DNA of 64,000 bases from Oliverpabstia intestinalis (GCF_009696065.1 NZ_VUMS01000008.1:58494-122493), one strand, 5' to 3'; counted from the stretch's first letter, positions 26,457-34,851 are shown. Numbers and translations: made by a program. The notes: a model not told the origin generated them from the letters alone.

Positions 26457-27431
26457 CTATTTCTGTGCGCTTTCGGTATACAGATGACAGGCGACCTGAT
26501 GATCCGGTGTAAGGCTGACCATTTGCGGAGCTTCTTTTTTGCAGATCGCCATGCATTTGGTGCATCGTCCCTGGAACGGGCAGCCTTCCGGCAGCTCCAG
26601 CGGGCTTGGCGCTTCTCCTTCCAGGTTCTCGATCGGTTTGGAAAAATCCATGTTGATATCGAAGACAGACCCCATCAGTGCTCTCGTATACGGATGCACA
26701 GCATCTTTGGAAAGCTGTCCGCCCGGAAGTACTTCCACCACATTTCCCAGATACATGACTGCGATCTGATGGGCACACTGCTCGATCAGTGCAATATCAT
26801 GGCAGATAAATCCGATCGTAATATTCTTTTCTCTCTGTAACTTCGTGATCAGCTCGATAATCGTCTTCTGCACCGATACATCCAGTGCTGAGGTTGCTTC
26901 ATCCATGATGATCACTTCCGGTTCCAGAGCCAGGGCACGGGCGATCGCCACACGCTGTCTCTGACCTCCGCTCATATTGTGTGGATACCGATCCGAAAAT
27001 TCTGCCGGCAGTTCTACCAGTTCCAGAAGTCTGCGACAGTTTTCTTCTTTTTCGGATTTTTTGATTCTCCCGAAGTTCAGTAACGGTTCGCATATGATAT
27101 CACGGATCTTCATTTTCGGATTAAAGGATGCGGTCGGATCCTGAAAAACCATCTGAATATTCTGGCGATTCTGACGCAGTTTCTCTCCCTTTAATTTTGT
27201 GATATCTTTTCCACGGTACAGGATCTCACCCTCGGAAGGGATGTCGAGAGATACCAGGAATTTCATAAACGTACTTTTTCCACAACCGGACTCTCCTACC
27301 AGTCCCAGTGTCTCTCCTTTATAAAACTTCAGATTGACATCGTTGTTGGCAAGCAGTGTCCGTCCGTCTGTCGTACGAAAACGCCGGGTCACATGTTTTG
27401 CTTCCAGGATTACTTCTTTTGATTCAGACAT
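26457..27431 (-). CDS. Oligopeptide/nickel-type ABC importer ATPase (OppF/DppF type)
   Basis: Predicted 324 residues, start ATG at 27431 (MSESKEVILEAKHVTRRF) after GGGAGGTGA, overlapping the end of the partner ATPase gene by 8 bases. Walker A GESGCGKST, Q-loop VFQDPTASFNPKM, signature MSGGQRQRVAIARAL and Walker B VIIMDEATSALDVS are all intact. The C-terminal oligo_HPY extension (PYTRALMGSVF ... PEGCPFQGRCTKCMAIC) with its cysteines is typical of OppF/DppF. It energises import of the substrate bound by the lipoprotein encoded at 30.1-31.7 kb. Confidence 0.94.
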   Translation of the reverse strand: MSESKEVILEAKHVTRRFRTTDGRTLLANNDVNLKFYKGETLGLVGESGCGKSTFMKFLVSLDIPSEGEILYRGKDITKLKGEKLRQNRQNIQMVFQDPTASFNPKMKIRDIICEPLLNFGRIKKSEKEENCRRLLELVELPAEFSDRYPHNMSGGQRQRVAIARALALEPEVIIMDEATSALDVSVQKTIIELITKLQREKNITIGFICHDIALIEQCAHQIAVMYLGNVVEVLPGGQLSKDAVHPYTRALMGSVFDINMDFSKPIENLEGEAPSPLELPEGCPFQGRCTKCMAICKKEAPQMVSLTPDHQVACHLYTESAQK

Positions 27432-28215
27432 ATCTCTCACCTCCCACGGAAGGAACGGCACCCAGAAGGCTTCTGGTATATGCATTTTGGGTCTCATGCA
27501 GAATATATTCTCTCGTTCCCTGATCTTCCATTTTTCCGTCTTTCATAACCACGATATAATCAGACATATACGCTGCGATTCCGAGGTTATGCGTCACCAC
27601 GATGATACTGGTTCCGTAATCATCGCGCAGTTCCATCATCTGGCGCACGATCTGTGCCTGTGTTGTCACATCCAGTGCGGAGGTCGGTTCGTCCGCAAGC
27701 AGCAGTTTCGGCTGATAGGACATGCCCATCGCGATTCCCACACGCTGGCGCATACCGCCGGAAAGCTGGAACGGATAGGATTTCATCACGTTATCCGGGC
27801 TTGGAAGATTCATTTTTTCCAGCATCCCACAGCCTTTTGCCCAGGCATCTTTTTTTGAGATTTTTTCGTGGGTGCGCAGATATTCAACAAATACATCTCC
27901 AACCTTTCTTGTCGGGTTCATCATCGCACCGCTGTCCTGAAAGATCATGGAGATCTCACTGCCGCGCAGGTTTCTCCACTCTTCGCGGTTATAGGAAAGC
28001 AGATCCTTTCCCTCAAACGTAATGCTTCCCCCGGAAACCATTCCACCTCCTGCCAGAAGTCCAAGAACGGCACGGATCACGGTAGTCTTTCCGCTTCCCG
28101 ATTCACCTACCAGTGATACGATCTGTCCCTGTTTCATATTCAGGTTAAAATTCTGCACGGTAGGTACATTCTTATAGGAAACGGTCACATTTTTCAACTG
28201 TAACATATTTGCCAT
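27424..28215 (-). CDS. Oligopeptide/nickel-type ABC importer ATPase (OppD/DppD type)
   Basis: 263 residues with Walker A GESGSGKTT, signature LSGGMRQRVGIAMGM and Walker B LLLADEPTSALDVT. It is shorter than typical OppD (about 330) because the C-terminal oligo_HPY region is nearly absent, as in NikD-type subunits (about 255 residues). Sits between the DppC-like permease (11-base gap) and the OppF-type ATPase (8-base overlap). Together the two ATPases drive the transporter. The NikD-like length and the B12 riboswitch upstream make metal (cobalt or nickel) transport worth considering. Confidence 0.93.
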   Translation of the reverse strand: MANMLQLKNVTVSYKNVPTVQNFNLNMKQGQIVSLVGESGSGKTTVIRAVLGLLAGGGMVSGGSITFEGKDLLSYNREEWRNLRGSEISMIFQDSGAMMNPTRKVGDVFVEYLRTHEKISKKDAWAKGCGMLEKMNLPSPDNVMKSYPFQLSGGMRQRVGIAMGMSYQPKLLLADEPTSALDVTTQAQIVRQMMELRDDYGTSIIVVTHNLGIAAYMSDYIVVMKDGKMEDQGTREYILHETQNAYTRSLLGAVPSVGGERYV

Positions 28216-28226
28216 GTTTGCCCTCC

Positions 28227-29060
28227 TTACTCGTCTTTCGGATCCAGAATATCCCGGAGAGAATCTCCCAGCATATTAAAGACTACAACTACAATAAAAA
28301 TCGCCAGACCGGGGAAAATCATCATCCATGGTGCAGACTGAATACATGCTCTTCCTTCATTTAGCATATAGCCCCATTCCGGTGCCGGAGGTTTTGCTCC
28401 GAATCCCAGGAAGGACATGGCTGCCAGTTCCAGCATCATACCACCGATATCGGTAGCTGCCGTGATGATCAGTGTCGGCAGTGCGTTCGGCAGCATATAA
28501 CGTAAGATCATATACGGTGTTTTAGAACCGGTTACGATCGCTGCTTCCACATAGTCACAGTGACGGATCTTCAGAACCAGGCTTCGTCCGAGACGGGCGT
28601 ATTTTGTCCAGTTTACTACGACAACGGCTACAATTGCATTTTTCATGCTTGCTCCCATGATACCGGCTACAGCAAGTGCCAGAACCAGACCCGGGAAAGA
28701 CAGCATCATATCAGCGATTCGCATGATCACGCTGTCCACGATACCGCCAAAATATCCGGCGATCACGCCAAGTGTTGTTCCGATAAAGAAAATCAGTGCA
28801 ACTACTCCAAAAGTTGCTGTCAGAGACGCTCTCGCTCCGTAAATCACACGTGCAAAGATATCACGGCCCATCTTATCGGTTCCGAAGATATGTGCCTTAC
28901 TCGGAGCCAGAAGGGCTTCATCCAGGCTTCCTTTCAGAGGATCCACACCCCCGCTCACAACCGGGGCAAATACTGCAATCAGAACGATCACAACAGCCAG
29001 AATAAGAAAAAAGGTAAACTGCTTATACTGTGCAAAAAAATTCTTCTTTTTCATACTCAT
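28227..29060 (-). CDS. ABC importer permease (DppC/OppC/NikC type)
   Basis: 277 residues, N-terminal TM helix (FTFFLILAVVIVLIAVFAPVV) followed by the DppC N-terminal HIFGTDKMGRDIFARVIYGARASL motif and five further TM helices. The EAA-like loop AAIVTGSKTPYMILRYMLPNALPTLI contacts the ATPase. The start codon shares bases with the stop of the DppB-like gene, showing tight coupling. Forms the heterodimeric channel with the DppB-like permease. Confidence 0.94.
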   Translation of the reverse strand: MSMKKKNFFAQYKQFTFFLILAVVIVLIAVFAPVVSGGVDPLKGSLDEALLAPSKAHIFGTDKMGRDIFARVIYGARASLTATFGVVALIFFIGTTLGVIAGYFGGIVDSVIMRIADMMLSFPGLVLALAVAGIMGASMKNAIVAVVVVNWTKYARLGRSLVLKIRHCDYVEAAIVTGSKTPYMILRYMLPNALPTLIITAATDIGGMMLELAAMSFLGFGAKPPAPEWGYMLNEGRACIQSAPWMMIFPGLAIFIVVVVFNMLGDSLRDILDPKDE

Positions 29061-29998
29061 TACTCCTTTAATCTCATTCTCGGGTCAATATATACATAAG
29101 AAGCATCCACGATCAGATTGATCACCATATAAATCAGCGCCAGCCACAGTACATAACCCTGAATCAGGTTATAATCGCTGGAAGTGATCGCAGACACTGC
29201 AAGGTTACCAAGGCCCGGATAGGAAAAAATAACTTCTACTACTGCCGTACCACCAAGCAGAGATCCGATGGACAGACCAAACATGGTGATCAGAGGAAGC
29301 AGAGAGTTCGGGAATACATTGCACCAGACGATTCTGGACCATTTTACTCCTCTCGCCTGGGCGCCGATCACATAATCCTGGCTCAGTTCATCAAGAACTG
29401 CGGTACGCACCTGACGGGTGTATTTGGAAGTCATCGCGATCGCCAGTGTCAGTGCCGGAAGGAACAGACTCTTAAAGTCTCCCGCAGAACTGATTACCGG
29501 AAAAATCTGGAAATAGACACAAAACGCCATCATTAAAAGAAGTCCCACCCAGAAGTTCGGCATCGCACAACCGATAAACGTGATCCCCCGTACCAGATAA
29601 TCGATCCAGGTATTTTTTTTCAAAGCAGATGCCATACCGAGGGGAATAGAAAGTACCAGCATCAGCAGTATCGCCATCAGTGTCAGTTTTAAGGTCGGCC
29701 ACAGTCTCTCTGCCAGAAGTTCTGTTACCGGTTTGTTCAGGGAATAGGATTTTCCGAAATCTCCCTGCAGACAGTTGCCAAGCCATCTTCCATACTGTAC
29801 AAAAAACGGATCATTTAATCCCATCTCTTCTCTTGTCTGCTCTACCATCTCCTCGGTCGGCATTATACCGTTGGCGGAATACATGTTTCGTACCGGATCT
29901 CCCGGTGACATATAGGTCAGACCGAATGTAATAAAACTGATACCGAACAGTACCACGATGATCTGCAGCAGACGCATGAGTATTTGTTTCTTATTCAA
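29060..29998 (-). CDS. ABC importer permease (DppB/OppB/NikB type)
   Basis: About 312 residues if started at the TTG at 29998 (LNKKQILMRLLQ), which follows AAAGGTG with good spacing; longer in-frame starts run through the hairpin between this gene and the binding-protein gene. Six TM helices, the DppB motif SFITFGLTYMSPGDPVRNMY near the N-terminus, and the EAA loop (YVIGAQARGVKWSRIVWCNVFPNSLLPLIT). Pairs with the DppC-like subunit encoded next. Confidence 0.92.
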   Translation of the reverse strand: MNKKQILMRLLQIIVVLFGISFITFGLTYMSPGDPVRNMYSANGIMPTEEMVEQTREEMGLNDPFFVQYGRWLGNCLQGDFGKSYSLNKPVTELLAERLWPTLKLTLMAILLMLVLSIPLGMASALKKNTWIDYLVRGITFIGCAMPNFWVGLLLMMAFCVYFQIFPVISSAGDFKSLFLPALTLAIAMTSKYTRQVRTAVLDELSQDYVIGAQARGVKWSRIVWCNVFPNSLLPLITMFGLSIGSLLGGTAVVEVIFSYPGLGNLAVSAITSSDYNLIQGYVLWLALIYMVINLIVDASYVYIDPRMRLKE

Positions 29999-30056
29999 AT
30001 CGTTCACACCTTTCTTTTTACAAAAAATACATGTTACTTTGTCATGCAACGGCATA

Positions 30057-30087
30057 ACGCCCGGTTGTAAAAACAACCAGGCGTTTC
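30057..30087 (-). terminator. Hairpin between binding-protein and permease genes
   Basis: Arms AACGCC.GGTTGT and ACAACC.GGCGTT around a T-rich loop, 12 bases after the binding-protein stop. No strong T run follows, so it is more likely an mRNA-stabilising or partial terminator element that raises binding-protein output over the permeases. Confidence 0.65.
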
Positions 30088-30096
30088 CAGAGTTTT

Positions 30097-31689
30097 TTAT
30101 TCTGCCGGAACAATCTCCGTACTTAACCAGTAATAATCTGCGGTATGAATTTTCGCATATCCCACATTTTTGGAGTAGATCATACTGGAGTTGTAGTATC
30201 CGTCGATCAGAACTGCCGCATCATCGATCAGAATCTGCTGCATCTGGAAAATCAGATCTGCACGTTTGTCCTCGTCCATCTCACTTTTCAGTTCCTGATA
30301 TAATGCATCGTATTCCGGATTGGAATATGCACAGTAAGTGCTTTCTGTTGCCCAGTTTGCCATGTAAGCGAACGGATCTCCGGTTCCTACGGTAATCCAG
30401 TTGTTGTTGTTAAAATCATAATCCAGTGCTGCCAGCTTACTCCACTGATCATCGGAGCTTCCGTACTCGGAAGTAACACCGATTCCGATCTCTGTCAGAT
30501 ACTGAGTATGTGCATCAGAAAATTCATTCAGCAGACGGTTTTCATAAGAAACATAACGCAGATTGATATTTTCTCCATCGATCTCACGGATACCATCTCC
30601 GTCTGTATCTACAATACCCGCATCATCCAGCAGTTTCTTCGCACCTTCCGGATCATAGGTGTATGGGTTGTTCAGTTTCTCATATCCATAGGACAGGTTG
30701 GATGGAAGTACGGAAAATCCCGGTGTATACAGTCCTCCGATCGTCTTGGAATTACAGATAGTATCATAATCGATCGCCATCAGAATCGCCTGACGCAGTG
30801 TCTTGTTACCCAGAACGCCATCAAAGTTCATCCAGGAGAACCCGCAGCGCACACCTGTTGCGATGTCTACGGTATAATCATCAGAATCCTGGAATTTCTG
30901 GATATCTGCTACGTTGGTGATATTCTCTACCAGGTCAACCTGTCCACTTTCCAGTGCCATTGCTTTCGCAGAGTTATCGCCCATGTACAGCAGGTTTACT
31001 TTATCATAAGGAACTTCTTCACGGAAGTTCGGGTTTGCGACCAGTGTATAACCGACACCCACACCGTTGAAAGAATCGATCATGTACGGACCGGTTCCGA
31101 TGGTACCGTTATCAAAGTTCTCCGTATGCTCTACGTCTACGATACCCATGGTCGGATGACTGAGCTGTCCCATCAGGTTAGCGTAAGGCTGTGTGGTCTT
31201 GATTGTCAGCGTACCCGCCTCATCATCTGCATCGATGGTTGCCTCGAACTCCAGATATTTTTCCGGTTTTGCGGAACCGGACGGTCCTACTTCTTTCAGA
31301 TGTTCGTATGCTTCTTTTACTTTGCTTGCGGTAAGATCACATCCGTCAGAGAACTTCAGACCTTTTTTCAGGGTAACGACCCATTCGGTATGTTCATCAT
31401 TCACGGTATAGCTTTCTGCCAGCCATGGTTCCAGTTCCATGTTATCATTGAACTTGAACAATGTCTCTGTGATTCCGTAACGCATCGCGTTCCAGCCACC
31501 GTTCTCGTCACCTGCAGTGTTGACACTTCCGTCGGTGTACATTGCACATCCGAAGTTCAGAACCTTCTCATCGGATGAAGCTTTTGATGATGAAGAAGAG
31601 CTGTCACTTCCTTTGCTTCCGCAGCCTCCCAGTACCGTTGTTGCCATTACGCCTGCCAGCAGCAGTGCCAATATCTTTTCTTTTTTCAC
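30097..31689 (-). CDS. Substrate-binding lipoprotein of peptide/nickel ABC importer (family 5)
   Basis: About 530 residues from the GTG at 31689 (VKKEKILALLLAGVM) after GGAGG; the ATG 13 codons earlier is less well placed. Signal peptide with lipobox LGGC, a Ser/Lys-rich linker, then a family 5 solute-binding domain (ITETLFKFNDNMELEPWLAESYTV; VVTLKKGLKFSDG; GTIGTGPYMIDSF; LRQAILMAIDYDTI). It captures substrate outside the membrane for the four downstream genes. Family 5 members bind peptides, nickel-chelates or haem; the upstream cobalamin riboswitch favours a B12-linked ligand such as cobalt or nickel complexes, but this is inference. Confidence 0.93.
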   Translation of the reverse strand: MKKEKILALLLAGVMATTVLGGCGSKGSDSSSSSSKASSDEKVLNFGCAMYTDGSVNTAGDENGGWNAMRYGITETLFKFNDNMELEPWLAESYTVNDEHTEWVVTLKKGLKFSDGCDLTASKVKEAYEHLKEVGPSGSAKPEKYLEFEATIDADDEAGTLTIKTTQPYANLMGQLSHPTMGIVDVEHTENFDNGTIGTGPYMIDSFNGVGVGYTLVANPNFREEVPYDKVNLLYMGDNSAKAMALESGQVDLVENITNVADIQKFQDSDDYTVDIATGVRCGFSWMNFDGVLGNKTLRQAILMAIDYDTICNSKTIGGLYTPGFSVLPSNLSYGYEKLNNPYTYDPEGAKKLLDDAGIVDTDGDGIREIDGENINLRYVSYENRLLNEFSDAHTQYLTEIGIGVTSEYGSSDDQWSKLAALDYDFNNNNWITVGTGDPFAYMANWATESTYCAYSNPEYDALYQELKSEMDEDKRADLIFQMQQILIDDAAVLIDGYYNSSMIYSKNVGYAKIHTADYYWLSTEIVPAE

Positions 31690-31744
31690 TGATTTTCCTC
31701 CTGTGTTTTGTTTCCAGTTGTCTTCCATTTCCTGTTTTATAGCA

Positions 31745-31778
31745 TAGAAAAAACAGTCTGTATCTTTATGCAGACTGT
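31745..31778 (-). terminator. Riboswitch expression-platform terminator
   Basis: ACAGTCTG-CATAAAGATA-CAGACTGT followed by TTTTTTC on the minus strand, between the cobalamin aptamer and the binding-protein gene. It is the likely switch output: premature termination when B12 is bound. Confidence 0.8.
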
Positions 31779-31906
31779 CCTCTTAATTTCTGACGCAGCA
31801 GTTTTCCGGTTTCTCCACAGTCATAAGACAGGTTTGCACCTAAATCATGCCGAAAAATCACTTAATCATATTTTAAGAGTTCTCATCAGCCGTGAGAAAC
31901 ATCTCA

Positions 31907-32066
31907 AAGATATAAGCAGTTCTCCTGACTTCAGTTCATCACCTCAAACTCCTTCCCGGAATTTCTCTCTTCCAGTGGCTCATGTTCTCGGCTCCCTGTC
32001 ACAGTGGCGGGACCGCAACGGATTGACACCGTTTTCTCTATCAATGCTTATTGCAACTTATATCCT
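31907..32066 (-). ncRNA. Cobalamin (B12) riboswitch
   Basis: Minus strand, 5' to 3': P1 arm GATATAAG (32064-32057), AACGGTGTCAATCCG, the conserved CCCGCCACTGTGACAGGGAGC, GAGCCACTG, CCGGGAAGG, then AAGTCAGGAGAACTGC and the closing P1 arm CTTATATC (31916-31909). This is the ordered set of cobalamin aptamer motifs. It controls the family 5 importer operon downstream through the terminator at 31745-31778. Confidence 0.95.
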
Positions 32067-32172
32067 GAATGTAACGCAGATGTCATTTTAACAGAAAAAA
32101 TCCGTTTTCACAAGATTTTCATGTATTCCATTTAGTTATATATGAGTATTTGTTTTTGCACCATGAATTATC

Positions 32173-33072
32173 TTAATTGTTATATTTACTGATCTCTTTC
32201 AGATATTCCTTTCCTATCGAACTTAACGGAATCCCCTTTCGTTTCAGATATCCGATCGTCATGGTTTCTTCTGTGGAGAGTTTTACCGCACAATACTCCG
32301 AACCATTCAGATTTTCGCAAATAATGCCGCTGCAAAGTGTATATCCGTTCAGTCCTTTCATCAGATTCAGCATCGTCGCACGGTCATTCGCCTTGATCGA
32401 CTGTTTGTATTCATACGTACTGAACACTTCCTCCGCAAAATAAAACGAATTGTTGCTCCCCTGGTCAAACGAAAGAAATGGATAATCTTCCAGATCCTCC
32501 AGAGTAATCTCCTTCTTTTTTGCCAACGGATGACCGCTCCACAGGTAAACGTATTCCTGACAGTCAAAAAGCTCATGAAATTCCAGATTGTTTTCCTCAA
32601 AGATCTTCCCCAGTACTTTCCGGTTAAAATCATTCAGATATAAAATTCCCAGCTCACTCCGGAAGTTTTTCACATTTTCAATCACATCATACGTCTGTGT
32701 CTCATAGATGGAAAATTCATACCGTTCCATCCCGAAGCGTCTGACCATCTCCACGAATGCCTTCACCGCAAACGAATAATGCTGCATGGAAACGCCGAAC
32801 TTTTTCTTTACTTTTTCTTTATCCACATACCGTGCCTCGATCAGGGCATACTGTTCCACGACCTGTCTGGCATATCCGACAAATTCTTCTCCGTCCGGTG
32901 TCACCTGGATCCCGCGGTTGGTTCTCCGGAAAATCTCGATTCCCACCTCGTCTTCCAGTTCCCGGATAGCCGCCGAAAGGCTTGGCTGGGAGATAAATAA
33001 TTTCTGCGCCGCCTGATTCATCGAACGGGAATCCGCCACGGTAATTGCATAGCGTAACTGTGATAATGTCAT
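32173..33072 (-). CDS. LysR family transcriptional regulator
   Basis: 299 residues with a canonical N-terminal winged helix (ITVADSRSMNQAAQKLFISQPSLSAAIRELEDEVG) and an effector-binding domain. The QPSLS and EIFRRTNRGI segments place it with CysB/CbbR-like LysR proteins. It lies in the same direction as, and upstream of, the B12 riboswitch-controlled importer, and downstream of the flavodoxin terminator. Its target is not evident from the context. Single gene. Confidence 0.9.
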   Translation of the reverse strand: MTLSQLRYAITVADSRSMNQAAQKLFISQPSLSAAIRELEDEVGIEIFRRTNRGIQVTPDGEEFVGYARQVVEQYALIEARYVDKEKVKKKFGVSMQHYSFAVKAFVEMVRRFGMERYEFSIYETQTYDVIENVKNFRSELGILYLNDFNRKVLGKIFEENNLEFHELFDCQEYVYLWSGHPLAKKKEITLEDLEDYPFLSFDQGSNNSFYFAEEVFSTYEYKQSIKANDRATMLNLMKGLNGYTLCSGIICENLNGSEYCAVKLSTEETMTIGYLKRKGIPLSSIGKEYLKEISKYNN

Positions 33073-33130
33073 ATCCTGCTACTCCTTTTTCTGTCGATGT
33101 TTTGATTATACCCTAAGATTTTCCATAAAA

Positions 33131-33172
33131 AAAGACCTTACGGGTTCTTTTTGCAGAATCCATAAGGTCCTC
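33131..33172 (-). terminator. Terminator of the flavodoxin operon
   Basis: Minus strand AGGACCTTATGGATTC ... GAACCCGTAAGGTCTTTTTTT, 20 bases after the flavodoxin stop. Confidence 0.88.
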
Positions 33173-33192
33173 GGTTTTATTTGTCAAAGCCG

Positions 33193-33639
33193 TTATGCCA
33201 GTGCTGCGCCCAGTTCCTTGCAATTTGCTACGCCGGCATCATCCGGCATATCGTTGCAGATGACACTCTCTGTTGCCAGAACCGCTCCTGCTTCTTTACA
33301 GCTTTTCTCCCAGTTTCTCATCCATTCACCGTCTCCCCATCCATAAGATCCGAACAGTGCGATTTTTTTGTCTTTCAGTTCAGCTTTGCAGCCGTCAAAC
33401 ATTGGTTCAAATTCATCTTCTTCCAGTACTTCATCTCCCATAGCCGGGCATCCGAACGCGATGGCATCGTATTCTCCTACCAGTTCCGGGCGGAAATCGG
33501 CACATTCATACAGTGTTACGTCTGCGCCTTTTTCTTTTGCGCCCTCCACTACTGCATCTGCCATTGCTTCTGTATTACCTGTACTGCTCCAATAAACAAC
33601 CTGATATTTACGGGATGCCCCGTTTTTATGGTTAAGCAG
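33193..33639 (-). CDS. Flavodoxin lacking a canonical start codon
   Basis: The coding frame reads K-Y-Q-V-V-Y-W-S-S-T-G-N-T-E-A-M at its N-terminal end (about 33609 down), giving the FMN phosphate loop SSTGNTEAM, then AIAFGCPAMGDEVLEEDEFEP and LFGSYGWGDGEWM, all typical of short-chain flavodoxins (about 140 residues). No ATG, GTG or TTG lies in frame between the upstream stop (33642-33640) and the phosphate loop; the first ATG (33564) would delete it. Only a CTG at 33639 is near-cognate. The gene overlaps or abuts the DUF3793 gene. Flavodoxin replaces ferredoxin under iron limitation, fitting the metal-type operator upstream of this operon. Frame is certain; start is not. Confidence 0.8.
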   Translation of the reverse strand: MLNHKNGASRKYQVVYWSSTGNTEAMADAVVEGAKEKGADVTLYECADFRPELVGEYDAIAFGCPAMGDEVLEEDEFEPMFDGCKAELKDKKIALFGSYGWGDGEWMRNWEKSCKEAGAVLATESVICNDMPDDAGVANCKELGAALA

Positions 33640-34183
33640 CTACGGTCAGCTGCAAAACGCTCCTGCCATTTTCCCACAGCCGGGAATAGATCTCTCTGCA
33701 TTTTTTGTATCTGCAGAATGTTTTCTCTGCTTCTTTTGCATTACCATAGGCTTTCCAGCAGCCGGAACACTTACAGTTTTTCCCGGTATTACGGATAAAT
33801 CCTATCACATCAACCAACGGATAATCGAGAAACAAGCCAATCTCATGAGGGAATTTTTCACACATATGTAATCTGTCTTTCAATTCCGTCAGTGCCTCTT
33901 CCCAGTGCTCTCCCCGATATCCGCACGCCCGCAGAAACTTTTGTACTTCCGGTTTATGAAGATCCTGCTCCAGTCTCTGTGGCCTGCACAGATAAACCAG
34001 TGCTTTTTTATCGTTTTTTCGAAGAATCGTAAGATAAAGTCCCTTATCCTTCATCTGCAAATTCCACTTGCGCACATCTTCCTCCAGACTCTCACCGGAC
34101 TCATACGGACAGCTGAACATATTAGCCGTCTTCAACGATGCCAGTGTGGGCGAACAATGATCGATCAGATATCTTTCCAGTAT
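33632..34183 (-). CDS. DUF3793 family protein, start codon unusual
   Basis: Homologous reading continues upstream of the first TTG (34135) as Y-L-I-D-H-C-S-P-T-L-A-S-L-K-T-A-N-M-F-S-C, the conserved N-terminus of DUF3793 proteins, up to ATA (34183) or CTG (34180), placed 4 or 7 bases after GGAGGAG. An in-frame stop lies only five codons further up. The protein is then about 183 residues; it ends in the family-typical L-T-V-A-A and has conserved cysteines (SCPYES; CKCSGCWKAYG). Function unknown; DUF3793 genes commonly neighbour flavodoxin and iron-uptake genes in gut Clostridia. Operon: DUF2325-DUF3793-flavodoxin. Confidence 0.8.
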   Translation of the reverse strand: MLERYLIDHCSPTLASLKTANMFSCPYESGESLEEDVRKWNLQMKDKGLYLTILRKNDKKALVYLCRPQRLEQDLHKPEVQKFLRACGYRGEHWEEALTELKDRLHMCEKFPHEIGLFLDYPLVDVIGFIRNTGKNCKCSGCWKAYGNAKEAEKTFCRYKKCREIYSRLWENGRSVLQLTVAA

Positions 34184-34206
34184 GTCTCTCCTCCGTTACA
34201 TCCCTC

Positions 34207-34491
34207 TTAGTTTGCAAAACAGTTTTCCAGAATCCCGGTCAGTGCGTTTCCGCTGCTGGTGTGGCAGCGAACCACATCGGTATGTTTTCCGTCGATCTCA
34301 TCCAGTGCGCAGCGCACCATCTTGTGAGATACGGTATTGGTAAATAATACCAGAAGATCCGGACATCCGATTTGTTTGTTGAAATCTGCTCCCATGTGGG
34401 TAAATACTTTCACCTTACATTTATAGGATTTACAGATTTTTTTATACTGTGCTACCATGCGGTCGTGTCCGCCTACGATTACAACGCCCAT
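34207..34491 (-). CDS. DUF2325 domain protein
   Basis: 94 residues, a complete DUF2325 domain: MGVVIVGGHDRMVAQYKKICKS at the N-terminus, then DLLVLFTNTVSHKMVR. The Rossmann-like GGHDRM start and NTVSHKM segment are the family signature. Start ATG follows AGGAGGAATC. First gene of the DUF2325-DUF3793-flavodoxin unit. Function unknown; in Clostridia it recurs next to iron or manganese transport genes, in line with the operators found upstream. Confidence 0.85.
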   Translation of the reverse strand: MGVVIVGGHDRMVAQYKKICKSYKCKVKVFTHMGADFNKQIGCPDLLVLFTNTVSHKMVRCALDEIDGKHTDVVRCHTSSGNALTGILENCFAN

Positions 34492-34533
34492 ATGATTCCT
34501 CCTGTCTTCTTTGAATACTTGTAACTATTCCGT

Positions 34534-34562
34534 AGCCACTGTGAAGGTACTGAACAGTTACG
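34534..34562. repeat. Dispersed palindrome, copy 4
   Basis: In the leader of the DUF2325 gene; its core ACTGTGAAGGTACTGA is identical to copy 2 at 13114-13142. Confidence 0.75.
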
Positions 34563-34634
34563 AATACTTTTTATTCACGTTCCATCCGGTTTTCCTGGAT
34601 CTCTTCTCAATAAATATTAGTTTGTTTTCTATGG

Positions 34635-34674
34635 GTTAGATTTGTCTAACTTATGAAATAAGTCTATACTAACT
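34635..34674 (-). promoter_or_regulatory. Two metal-regulator-like operators of the DUF2325 operon
   Basis: Site 1, 34635-34650: GTTAGATTTGTCTAAC, arms GTTAGA/TCTAAC. Site 2, 34657-34674, minus strand AGTTAGTATAGACTTATT, overlaps the -10 and matches the perfect operator of the ZIP gene (AGTTAGTATAAACTAACT) at 14 of 18 positions. A DtxR/MntR-type repressor is the most likely reader, which is inference. Confidence 0.65.
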
Positions 34675-34689
34675 TTTGCTAGTTGTCAA
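34661..34689 (-). promoter_or_regulatory. Promoter of the DUF2325-DUF3793-flavodoxin operon
   Basis: Minus strand -35 TTGACA, 17-base spacer, -10 TAGACT. The -10 is inside the operator AGTTAGTATAGACTTATT. Confidence 0.8.
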
Positions 34690-34757
34690 CTAATTTCTTA
34701 GTATTTTTCTAGGAATTATAAAGTTTTTGTCCTTTTCTTGAGGAACAGCAGAAAAAA

Positions 34758-34830
34758 GCCGGGAATCCAGGGGAATATTTGTTTCGTGCCAGCTGCTGCC
34801 GCTTTGATATTCCCCTGGGAATTCCCGGTT
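34758..34830 (-). terminator. Terminator downstream of the fused ABC remnant
   Basis: Long-stem hairpin: CCGGGAAT.CCCAGGGGAATAT and ATATTCCCCTGG.ATTCCCGG on the minus strand, about 30-base loop, then CTTTTTTC. Confidence 0.88.
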
Positions 34831-34851
34831 CTTTGCCATGTTTTATGTTTT

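Noticed and set aside
30508..31578. 356-codon plus-strand open frame
   Set aside because: Antisense to the binding-protein gene; no start signals and shadow-like composition.
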